From: CAKUIA01 sp034180465
GTDB lineage: Bacteria; Verrucomicrobiota; Verrucomicrobiia; Opitutales; Intestinicryptomonadaceae
Direction: 5' to 3'
Assembly: GCA_034180465.1 (NCBI GenBank)
Contig: JAXFOH010000070.1
Location: 1 to 33,188, forward strand
Length of the DNA: 33,188 nt
The first letter of the stretch is position 1. Every line of letters starts with the position of its first letter. The notes beneath the pieces were generated by a model. The model was not told where the DNA came from and made no database searches. It saw nothing but the letters and a program-made list of their open reading frames with translations. The translations under genes and the position numbers were made by a program. Of the stretch, positions 16,254-23,736 are shown one piece after another.

Positions 16254-17162
16254 ATGAAAAAGCTTGCCATAACCATAGGCGATCCCAGCGGAGTAGGTCC
16301 GGAAATAATTTTAAAATGGGCAAGGCAAAACCCGCAGTTGGCCGAAAAGTGCGAGGTTATAGGCAACGCCCAGCTTTTAGATTTGCTGCCAAGCTGCATA
16401 GGCAAAAGGGAAATTTCCGGCGAGGTTTTCGCTTTCGGGCAGCCCTGCAAAAAGGGCGCAATTCTTGCCCACAATGCGCTGGAAGAAGCCGCCAGTGGCT
16501 GCAAAAACGGCGAATATTGCGCGGTTGTAACCGCGCCCGTTTCGAAGGTCGAAATGGTAAGGGCAGGCTATAACTTTGTAGGTCAAACCGAATTTTTTGA
16601 ATCTAAATGGGACGGGCGCGCCGTTATGTGCTTTGCCGGCGAAAAGATTTTGCTTGCCCTTGCCACTTGGCACATTCCGCTTTCGGCGGTTTCCAAAGAG
16701 TTAAGCTTCGACAAAATAGAAAGGGCAACAAATTGCCTGAACGAAATGTGCCAAGCTTTGCGCGAAAAACAAAACCCAAAAATTGCGGTTTGCGGCCTAA
16801 ACCCACACGCGGGCGAAAACGGCATTTTAGGGCGCGAAGAAATTGAAACAATAAACCCGGCCCTAAACGAATTGCGCAAAAAATACCCGAATATTTCCTT
16901 GGCTCTTCCTCCCGACACGGTTTTTATGCGCGCACTAAAAGGCGAGTTCGACGGCATTGTTTCGATGTATCACGACCAGGGCTTGGCTCCTTTAAAGGCG
17001 TTGGAATTCGACAGTGCTGTAAATGTTTCGATGGGGTTGGAGTTTGTGAGGACAAGCCCAGACCACGGAACGGGTTTCGATATTGCGGGCAAAAACATTG
17101 CAAGCTGCAAAAGTTTTGCGGCGGCGGTTAACGTTGCTTTAAAATTGGTAACAAAAAAATAA
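16254..17162 (+). CDS. pdxA: 4-hydroxythreonine-4-phosphate dehydrogenase (PdxA)
   Basis: 302 residues. PdxA oxidises 4-phosphohydroxy-L-threonine in the DXP-dependent route to pyridoxal 5'-phosphate. Signature segments are present: ITIGDPSGVGPEIILKWA (6-23), VVTAPVSKVEM, GQTEFFESKW, LATWHIPLSAVS with the metal-binding His, GLNPHAGENGILGREE, MYHDQGLAPLKALEF and VRTSPDHGTGFDIAGK. It is slightly shorter than the typical 325-335 residues but no block is missing. Its start follows the lpxA stop by one base and the lipoprotein gene follows by one base, so translational coupling is probable. The PLP made would serve the decarboxylase encoded at 21373-22830 among others. Confidence 0.96.
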   Translation: MKKLAITIGDPSGVGPEIILKWARQNPQLAEKCEVIGNAQLLDLLPSCIGKREISGEVFAFGQPCKKGAILAHNALEEAASGCKNGEYCAVVTAPVSKVEMVRAGYNFVGQTEFFESKWDGRAVMCFAGEKILLALATWHIPLSAVSKELSFDKIERATNCLNEMCQALREKQNPKIAVCGLNPHAGENGILGREEIETINPALNELRKKYPNISLALPPDTVFMRALKGEFDGIVSMYHDQGLAPLKALEFDSAVNVSMGLEFVRTSPDHGTGFDIAGKNIASCKSFAAAVNVALKLVTKK

Positions 17163-17163
17163 A

Positions 17164-19179
17164 ATGAAAATTTTTGCATATACGCTTTTTGTTTCGATTT
17201 TGTTTCTTGTGGCATCGTGCACAAAACAAAAGTCGCCAGAAGAAAATTTGTTTTTCGGTATTCCCGAAAGCGTTGCAAAAACAATAGAATGCAATGCGCA
17301 AAAATATTTTGCAAATTCGCCCGCGCATAAAAAGCAGTATATAGAAAAACAGGTTTGCGCCTACAACGAAATTCAAACCGCGCAAATAAACCTGCCTGCC
17401 GCCACCTACGCAAAAATTTTGGCGTACGCCGAATCTAAATTTGCCGACGACTTTGTAGAGCGCAAAAACTGGCTTTTTACCCAAACGCTATCGTGCGCAA
17501 ATTTAAACGAATACAAATTGTCGTATCCAAAAGAGGTCTATGACGAAACTGTTTCGGTTTTGGAGAAATTTTACAAAGACGACTTTTTTAAGATGGAAAG
17601 CAACTTTTCGGAATGGGCTTCGTTTTTGTCTAAAGATTTGGACCCAAAAAGGGTGCTTACAAAAGAGGCCTTTTCTTTCGTAAAAAAGCTTGCAATAGAA
17701 AACAGCAAGGGTATTGCCTCTAACGCGAAATCGTATATGGAAACGCAGATCAACGCCGCCCGCAGGCTTGAATCCATAAATGCCCCAAGGGCGTCGCTTA
17801 AAAACGACTTCGATTCTTTGCGCGATTTTGTAAAAACAAAATACCCCGACCAATACGAAAAACAGCTTGCCGAATTCGAAACCGGCATTCAGGAAATTCT
17901 TGCAAACGACAATCAAATACGCTCGCAAATTAAGGCCGAAAAAATAAAACGCGGCAATTTACGCCTGCGCGAGAACGAAACGCTTGTAGACGCAAACTAT
18001 TCTAAAAAGATAGAAAACATTTTTCAAACATCAATATTCACCAAGCGCGGCAAGCTTGAAACCGTGTATACGGCTGTTCTTGCAAAAATAGGCGAACACC
18101 CCGTAATTTTATGCACGCAGGAATTTTTAGAGGGCAACCTTCCCGTAAAAATATCAAACAGTTTGGGCGAAATTGTGTGCTCTAGGGCGTTGATTTCAAA
18201 AAACTATCCGTTAATTGCGCTTATCCCAGACAATCTCGACAAGGCGTTTATTCCGCTTAAGATTATGGAAAAGTTTTCGCCCGATGCCGAAAAGGATTTG
18301 TGCCTGGTTTCGCACGATTCGGGTGCAATTAAAGCTGGCTATGTGCGCATATTCTCGGAAGACGACAAATATTTTAACCTTGTGTTCGGCAAAATTCCGC
18401 GCTTTGAACGCGACGTTTCCGTAAAGCCCATAAGCCGTGACGGCACAAAATTTATGGCAACAGTTTCGCAAACTGTTCCCGGCATTTCGCAGTCGGTTAT
18501 AATAGATCCCGAAAATATGACGGTTATCTCTATGGCGGTAAACCGCTACAATTCTGGTGTTATAGATTATTCGGGTAAAACGGGTTCAATTATCGGACAC
18601 GAAGATATGGATTTGCCCGACTACGATACTTTGGTAAGGCAGTTCGACGCTTCGCTAAAATCCGAAAAGCCCTTCGGCACAATAGACTTTTTAAGGCTTA
18701 ACAACCTTAAAGAGTGGGCCAAATTCAGCATACAGGAACTGCAACGCCAAAAAACCGAAATACGCCGATATACCGATTTGAACAACGACTTTCTTGTTTT
18801 CTTTAAGCGCAACCTATACGGATATGCAATGCGAAGCGGCGCGCTTGGCTCTATTGCCGAAAAGCATTCAATAGACTTATTAAAGCGCAAGATGTCAAAA
18901 GAAATGTATGCAAAATGCTACCGCAGCTATATGCTGGATGTATTGATGGAGCTTAAGCGCAATATGCTAAGCCCCGTAGATGTAGACCGCTATTACAGCG
19001 TTTATAGAGACGCCTTGCGCTACCAAATAAACCTAAGAAAAGCCATGGCGCAATACGTTTCGGAAGGCATAAAAGACTACAACATTATAAATATTTTGCA
19101 TACAGACTTGCTTACAAGATATAACAACCCGTATTCTGCCATAGACATAACGCAGTTTGGCGGCGCGATGGGTATGTAA
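17164..19179 (+). CDS. Large lipoprotein with possible degenerate trypsin-like domain
   Basis: 671 residues. The N-terminus MKIFAYTLFVSILFLVASC is a lipoprotein signal with the lipid-bearing Cys at 19. Residues about 30-290 are helical and rich in charged residues, partly coiled-coil. Residues about 300-470 (HPVILCTQEFLEGNLPVKI, YPLIALIPD, GISQSVIIDPENMTVISMAVN) recall the beta-barrel order of HtrA/trypsin domains, including the part where the nucleophile usually sits (GxSGxP), but here it reads GISQSV and no clear His/Asp/Ser set is seen. The last 150 residues are helical (KRKMSKEMYAKCYRSYMLDV). I do not recognise the family. It is the last gene of the hisN-lpxA-pdxA run. A periplasmic binding or scaffold role is inference. 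Confidence 0.83.
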   Translation: MKIFAYTLFVSILFLVASCTKQKSPEENLFFGIPESVAKTIECNAQKYFANSPAHKKQYIEKQVCAYNEIQTAQINLPAATYAKILAYAESKFADDFVERKNWLFTQTLSCANLNEYKLSYPKEVYDETVSVLEKFYKDDFFKMESNFSEWASFLSKDLDPKRVLTKEAFSFVKKLAIENSKGIASNAKSYMETQINAARRLESINAPRASLKNDFDSLRDFVKTKYPDQYEKQLAEFETGIQEILANDNQIRSQIKAEKIKRGNLRLRENETLVDANYSKKIENIFQTSIFTKRGKLETVYTAVLAKIGEHPVILCTQEFLEGNLPVKISNSLGEIVCSRALISKNYPLIALIPDNLDKAFIPLKIMEKFSPDAEKDLCLVSHDSGAIKAGYVRIFSEDDKYFNLVFGKIPRFERDVSVKPISRDGTKFMATVSQTVPGISQSVIIDPENMTVISMAVNRYNSGVIDYSGKTGSIIGHEDMDLPDYDTLVRQFDASLKSEKPFGTIDFLRLNNLKEWAKFSIQELQRQKTEIRRYTDLNNDFLVFFKRNLYGYAMRSGALGSIAEKHSIDLLKRKMSKEMYAKCYRSYMLDVLMELKRNMLSPVDVDRYYSVYRDALRYQINLRKAMAQYVSEGIKDYNIINILHTDLLTRYNNPYSAIDITQFGGAMGM

Positions 19180-19276
19180 AATACCGATTTTGCAAAAGGC
19201 AAAATGTTGGGCTTGTTGCGCTTTTGTTAGTTTGTTTGTTCTTGACGAGGCGGCAAAGCGGCGCGATAATTTTTGT

Positions 19277-20308
19277 ATGATTACAATTACTTCCTATTCG
19301 ATTGCGGTTGTGCTTTGCATAGTAACTATGCTTTGTTGGGGCTCTTGGGGCAATACCCAAAAACTTGCCAGCAAAGGCTGGGCGTTTCAGCTCTTTTATT
19401 GGGACTATTCAATAGGCGTTGTTTTGTTTACGCTTATGTTGGGGCTTACCATGGGGTCTATGGGCTCTACGGGGCAAAGCTTTATTTCCGACTTAACTTC
19501 GGCTTCGCCAGAATTTGTAATTTCGGCTTTGGTTGGCGGCATAATCTTTAATTTATCTAACATATTGCTGGTGGCCGCCATAGACTTGGCTGGCATGGCG
19601 GTTGCATTCCCAGTGGGCGTAGGTTTGGCTCTTGTTTTGGGGGTTATTACAACATATATGGAAAACCAAACGGGCAATGTTCAAATGCTGGGTGCCGGCG
19701 TTGCCTGTGTAGTTGTTGCCATTATTTTAGACGCCTTGGCGTATAAGAGGCTGGGCAATATTAAAAAAGATTCGGCAAATTCCGACAGCAAGAAAATTGT
19801 TAAGGGCATAATTGTTTCGATAATTTCGGGCTCGCTTATGGGGCTTTTCTATAGCTACGTTGTTGCCGCGATGGAAAAGACCGACGAGCTTGGTAAAGTG
19901 GTTAACGAAAACGCCCTAACGGCATACAGCGCGGTATTTATTTTTGCCATAGGCATATTCCTTTCAAACTTTGTGTTTAATACCTTAATTATGCGCTTCC
20001 CCATTTCGGGCGGCAAAGTGGGCCTGTTAGACTACTTTAAAAAGGGCAATTTAAAGCTGCATATGATTGGCATTTTGGGCGGCGCAATTTGGTGCTGCGG
20101 TACAAGCCTTAGCTTTTTGTGCGCCGATGCGGCTGGGCCTGCTTTGGCATACGGCTTGGGGCAGGGGGCTACTATGGTATCGGCTTTCTGGGGAGTGTTT
20201 ATCTGGAAAGAATTTAAAGGTGCCGACAAAACAACAAATATATTGCTTGCCCTTATGTTTGTAATGTTCCTTTCGGGCTTAGGCATTTTGGTGGCTTCTA
20301 AGCTGTAA
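19277..20308 (+). CDS. GRP/DMT-superfamily sugar transporter
   Basis: The ATG at 19277 (MITITSYSIAVVLCIVTMLCWGSWGN) is chosen; a longer ORF beginning at 19157 would overlap the preceding gene and adds a non-hydrophobic, Cys-rich stretch without family match. 343 residues with about ten hydrophobic segments in two pseudo-repeats, as in the glucose/ribose/rhamnose porter branch of the drug/metabolite transporter superfamily. Typical segments are CWGSWGNTQKL (helix 1), AGMAVAFPVGVGLALVLG and AYGLGQGATMVSAFWGVFIWKEFKGA (the region equivalent to the second repeat's end). The next gene, ribokinase, starts 20 bases on, which points to ribose or a nucleoside-derived sugar as cargo. Direction is presumably inward by proton symport; this is inference. 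Confidence 0.88.
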   Translation: MITITSYSIAVVLCIVTMLCWGSWGNTQKLASKGWAFQLFYWDYSIGVVLFTLMLGLTMGSMGSTGQSFISDLTSASPEFVISALVGGIIFNLSNILLVAAIDLAGMAVAFPVGVGLALVLGVITTYMENQTGNVQMLGAGVACVVVAIILDALAYKRLGNIKKDSANSDSKKIVKGIIVSIISGSLMGLFYSYVVAAMEKTDELGKVVNENALTAYSAVFIFAIGIFLSNFVFNTLIMRFPISGGKVGLLDYFKKGNLKLHMIGILGGAIWCCGTSLSFLCADAAGPALAYGLGQGATMVSAFWGVFIWKEFKGADKTTNILLALMFVMFLSGLGILVASKL

Positions 20309-20322
20309 TATAAAAATATTAC
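20305..20322 (+). other. Small hairpin between sugar transporter and ribokinase genes
   Basis: GTAATAT (20305-20311) and ATATTAC (20316-20322) form a seven-pair, all-but-two A/T stem around the transporter stop codon. There is no T run, so it is not a terminator; it might moderate read-through or ribokinase translation. Confidence 0.25.
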
Positions 20323-20328
20323 CTATTT

Positions 20329-21195
20329 ATGAAAAAAACAGACGTTTTGGTTGTAGGCAGTGCCAATGTTGACATGGTTGTAAACAGCCAGCGTATACCG
20401 CTTGCGGGCGAAACTTTGCTTGGCGGCGTGTTTGCATGCAACAACGGTGGCAAGGGCGCAAATCAGGCATGGTGGTCTTCGGCCTTCTGCAAAACCGCCT
20501 TTTGCGGCGCGGTTGGCAACGATGTTTTTGGAAGGGAATATATTGCGCACCTAAAAAAGCGCAATATAGACGTTTCGAATTTGAAAGTAGTTAAAGGCGT
20601 AGCCACGGGAGTGGCCCTTATTGTTGTTGCCAAAAACGGCGAAAACATAATAACGGTGGCGTCCGGTGCAAACGAAAAGCTTTCGACATCAGACATAAAA
20701 AAGGTAAACTTTAAAAACTGTTCGGTTGTTTTGTTCCAGCTGGAAACCCCGTTAAACACTGTAAAAGAGGGGCTGGCTTTGGCTAAAAAGGCGGGTTGCA
20801 CTACAGTGTTAACGCCAGCCCCAGCAGTTAGCCTGCCAAACGAAATCTTAAAGAATGTAGACTTTTTAGTGCCAAACGAGCACGAAATTTTGCTGTTGCA
20901 AAAAAAGCGGTATACAGACTTTAAAGAGGCGGCAAAATCGCTGCTTAAAAAAGGCGTTACAAACGTTGTTATAACGCTCGGCAAAAAAGGGTGTTTGCTT
21001 GTAAATAAAGACGGCGAAAAGTTCTTTAAGGCGTTAAAGGTAAAGGCTGTCGACGCCGTGGGCGCCGGCGACTGCTTTACTGGCAGCTTTGCCGCAGGGC
21101 TGACATTGTTCAACTACAATATCGAAAACGCAATAGAGCTTGCAATTAAGGCGGCTGGAGAATCGGTTACAAAGCGCGGGGCGCAGCCCGAATAG
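20329..21195 (+). CDS. rbsK: Ribokinase (PfkB family)
   Basis: 288 residues, near the usual 300. It phosphorylates D-ribose at O5. The N-terminal VVGSANVDMVVNSQRIPLAG is the ribokinase start, GGKGANQAW (42-50) the PfkB signature 1 with the sugar-binding Gly-Gly-Lys-Gly-Ala-Asn, and DAVGAGDCFTGSFAAGL (about 242-258) signature 2 with the catalytic Asp. The C-terminus AAGESVTKRGAQPE matches ribokinases (SVTRxGAQ) better than other PfkB sugar kinases. It is paired with the GRP-type transporter 20 bases upstream and followed by a strong terminator at 21221-21268, so these two form a complete unit for sugar uptake and activation. Confidence 0.92.
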   Translation: MKKTDVLVVGSANVDMVVNSQRIPLAGETLLGGVFACNNGGKGANQAWWSSAFCKTAFCGAVGNDVFGREYIAHLKKRNIDVSNLKVVKGVATGVALIVVAKNGENIITVASGANEKLSTSDIKKVNFKNCSVVLFQLETPLNTVKEGLALAKKAGCTTVLTPAPAVSLPNEILKNVDFLVPNEHEILLLQKKRYTDFKEAAKSLLKKGVTNVVITLGKKGCLLVNKDGEKFFKALKVKAVDAVGAGDCFTGSFAAGLTLFNYNIENAIELAIKAAGESVTKRGAQPE

Positions 21196-21220
21196 CACTT
21201 TTGCAACTTATTGATAATTA

Positions 21221-21268
21221 ACGGAATATTTTTGCGGTTTAATAGCCTAAAAAATATTCCGTTTTTTT
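21221..21268 (+). terminator. Rho-independent terminator after ribokinase
   Basis: A perfect 13-base inverted repeat (ACGGAATATTTTT at 21221-21233 and its complement at 21250-21262) with a 16-base loop, ending in a seven-base T run. It separates the ribokinase unit from the polyamine unit. Confidence 0.9.
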
Positions 21269-21372
21269 GTTGCATTTTCCTTTGTAAGTGGAAAATCTTT
21301 CTAGTATAAAAAATATAGGCGAGGCCTCCCAAAAAAGCACTTGGCCGAATACAAGCGAAAGAAGTTAACATA

Positions 21373-22830
21373 TTGAAAAACGAAAAACTTTCTCAAACCC
21401 GCGCTCCCGTTTACGAAGCGTTGGAAAAGTTGAAAAAGCTGCGCATAGTTCCATTCGATGTCCCGGGGCATAAAAGGGGCAAGGGCAATCCCGAATTGGT
21501 CGAGTTTTTGGGGCAAAGCGCGCTTAGTGTAGACGTAGGCACAATGAAGCTTGTCGACAGCCTTTGCCACCCCGTTTCGGTTATTAAAGACGCCGAGGCC
21601 ATTGCGGCAAAAGCGTTCGGCGCAAAAAACAGCTTCTTTATGGTAAACGGTACCACAAGCGCGGTACAAAGTATGATTTTATACGCCTGCAAAAGAAACG
21701 ATAAGATTATTTTGCCGCGCAACGTGCATCGCAGCGCAATTAATGCCGTTGTTTTATGCGGGGCAAAACCCGTTTATGTAAATCCTGCCATAGATAAAAA
21801 TTTGGGAATAGCTTTGGGTATGTCTATTGCCGATGTAGAAAAGGCCATAAAGGAAAATCCCGACGCAAAGGCGATATATGTAAACAACCCAACCTACTAC
21901 GGCATTTGTTCGGACATCAAAAAAATAGTAAAGCTTGCCCATAAACACAATATTCTTGTTCTTGCCGACGAAGCCCACGGCGCACACTTTTATTTCGGCA
22001 AAAATTTGCCTATAAGCGCAATGGCAGCGGGGGCAGATATGGCGAGCGTAAGTATGCACAAAAGCGGCGGCAGCCTAACGCAAAGCTCGTTTTTGCTTTT
22101 GGGCAAACGTGTAAACGCCGACTATATGCGGCAGGTTATAAACCTTATGCAGACAACAAGCGGCTCGTATCTGCTTATGTCTAGCTTGGATATTTCGCGC
22201 CGCAAGCTAGCCTTAAACGGGCCCGAAATTTTCGGCGGCGTTTTGGAATTGGCCGAATATGCGCGCCGCGAAATAAACAAGATTGGCGACTACTACGCAT
22301 TTTCGTCCGAAATAATAAATTCCGACAGCATCTACGATTTCGACCGCACAAAGCTTTCGGTGCACAGCCTAGATTTGGGGTTGGCGGGCATAGAAGTTCA
22401 CGATATTTTGCGCGACGAATACGGCATACAAATAGAGTTCGGCGACATAGGCAACTTTTTGGCGTACATTTCCATCGGCGACAGGTTTAGAGATGTCGAG
22501 CGCCTTGTAAGCGCACTTTCCGAAATACACCGCCGCTACAAAAGGCCGAAAACGGGAATGCTTACGCAGGAATACATTACCCCCATTGTGGTGAAGTCTC
22601 CGCAAGAGGCCTTTTACGCCGAAAGCGAAAGCCTGCCGCTCGACAAAACCTGCGGCAGAATTTGCGGCGAGTTTGTAATGTGCTATCCGCCCGGAATTCC
22701 CGTGTTGTCGCCCGGCGAAATGATTACCGAGCAGATTATAGAGTACATAAAATACGCAAAAGACAAGGGCTGCTCGATGACTGGAACCCAAGACTTATAC
22801 ATAAACAACCTTAACGTTTTAAAGGAATAG
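21373..22830 (+). CDS. speA: Orn/Lys/Arg decarboxylase, probably biosynthetic arginine decarboxylase of the PLP aspartate-aminotransferase fold
   Basis: 485 residues, matching the Bacillus SpeA type (about 490) rather than the 700-residue inducible enzymes. The start is TTG at 21373 (MKNEKLSQTRAPVYEAL); no in-frame ATG exists until about residue 57, past the conserved PFDVPGHKRGKGNPEL. PLP-site residues: LADEAHGAHF (197-206) and SVSMHKSGGSLTQSS with the Schiff-base Lys near 230. PPGIPVLSPGEMIT (about 440) is the family's C-terminal hallmark. It would make agmatine from arginine; lysine or ornithine as substrate cannot be excluded from sequence. The spermidine synthase gene follows two bases after its stop, which supports a polyamine role. 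No agmatinase or agmatine deiminase is in the window. Confidence 0.88.
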   Translation: MKNEKLSQTRAPVYEALEKLKKLRIVPFDVPGHKRGKGNPELVEFLGQSALSVDVGTMKLVDSLCHPVSVIKDAEAIAAKAFGAKNSFFMVNGTTSAVQSMILYACKRNDKIILPRNVHRSAINAVVLCGAKPVYVNPAIDKNLGIALGMSIADVEKAIKENPDAKAIYVNNPTYYGICSDIKKIVKLAHKHNILVLADEAHGAHFYFGKNLPISAMAAGADMASVSMHKSGGSLTQSSFLLLGKRVNADYMRQVINLMQTTSGSYLLMSSLDISRRKLALNGPEIFGGVLELAEYARREINKIGDYYAFSSEIINSDSIYDFDRTKLSVHSLDLGLAGIEVHDILRDEYGIQIEFGDIGNFLAYISIGDRFRDVERLVSALSEIHRRYKRPKTGMLTQEYITPIVVKSPQEAFYAESESLPLDKTCGRICGEFVMCYPPGIPVLSPGEMITEQIIEYIKYAKDKGCSMTGTQDLYINNLNVLKE

Positions 22831-22832
22831 TT

Positions 22833-23687
22833 ATGGAACTTTGGTTTACCGAGAGGCACACTCCCAACGTGAGCTTTTCTATTAAAGTGCAAAAACAGCT
22901 ATGCAGCGTAAAAAGCCGTTTTCAGCAAATAGATGTTTTCGATTCGAAAGAATTTGGACGTTTTCTTACCTTAGACGGCTCTATTATGTTTACCGAGCGC
23001 GACGAGTTTATCTACCACGAAATGATTACGCACATTCCGATGGCAGTTCACGAAAACCCCGAAAACATTTTGATTATAGGCGCGGGCGATGGCGGCGTTT
23101 CCAGAGAGGTATTAAAGTATCCGTCGGTAAAGCGCATAGACGTTGTAGAGCTTGACGAAAAGGTTACCGAAGTTTGCAGGCAGTTTATACCGCAAACGGC
23201 ATGCGGGCTAGACAGCCCCAAAGTTTCGCTAATCTACGAAGACGGGCTAAAGTTTATAAGAAGCGCCGAAAACGAATACGACGTAATTATTGTAGATTCT
23301 TCCGATACGACCGGGTTTTCGGAGGGGCTTTTTACAAAAGAGTTTTACGGCAACTGCTACAAGGCCTTAAAAGACGACGGCATTATGGTAAATCAGCACG
23401 AAAGCCCATTTTATTTAAGCGATTCAAGTGCAATGGCGACCGCGCACAAAAGAATAGGGCAGGTTTTTGCAGTAAGCAAAATTTATCAGGCACACATACC
23501 TACATATCCTTCGGGCGAATGGCTTTTCGGTTTTGCGTCTAAAAAATACCACCCTGTAAAGGATTTCAACAAAAAGCGTTTTAATTCGCTAAAAATTAAA
23601 ACAAACTACTACAACGCAAAATTGCACAAGGCTTCGTTTGCGTTGCCCACTTATGTGGAAAAAATGTTAACCAGGCAGGATTGGTAA
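22833..23687 (+). CDS. speE: Spermidine synthase (polyamine aminopropyltransferase)
   Basis: 284 residues, usual length. It moves an aminopropyl group from decarboxylated S-adenosylmethionine to putrescine. Seen: the N-terminal beta domain ending FGRFLTLDGSIMFTERDEF, YHEMITHIPM (58-67), the nucleotide loop ILIIGAGDGGVSREVLKY (83-100), VVELDEKV, and the catalytic-site segment VIIVDSSDTTGFSEGLF (about 151-167). The common DSSDPxG reads DSSDTTG here, a mild change at the Pro. The ATG follows the decarboxylase stop by two bases, so translation is almost certainly coupled. An S-adenosylmethionine decarboxylase is not seen nearby. Confidence 0.93.
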   Translation: MELWFTERHTPNVSFSIKVQKQLCSVKSRFQQIDVFDSKEFGRFLTLDGSIMFTERDEFIYHEMITHIPMAVHENPENILIIGAGDGGVSREVLKYPSVKRIDVVELDEKVTEVCRQFIPQTACGLDSPKVSLIYEDGLKFIRSAENEYDVIIVDSSDTTGFSEGLFTKEFYGNCYKALKDDGIMVNQHESPFYLSDSSAMATAHKRIGQVFAVSKIYQAHIPTYPSGEWLFGFASKKYHPVKDFNKKRFNSLKIKTNYYNAKLHKASFALPTYVEKMLTRQDW

Positions 23688-23706
23688 ACTTTTTTGCTTT
23701 ACACAA

Positions 23707-23718
23707 TTTGCCGGCAAA
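23707..23718. promoter_or_regulatory. Palindrome upstream of the GH92 gene, possible operator
   Basis: TTTGCCGGCAAA is a perfect 12-base palindrome with a CG centre, 18 bases before the GH92 ATG. CG-centred palindromes of this size are typical operators of LacI-family sugar repressors. No regulator gene is in the window, so this is only a candidate. Confidence 0.35.
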
Positions 23719-23736
23719 ACAAGAATTTGTTTTCGT

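Noticed and set aside
19157..19276. 40-residue N-terminal extension of the sugar transporter
   Set aside because: It overlaps the lipoprotein gene and has no transmembrane or family match; the ATG at 19277 gives the expected first helix.
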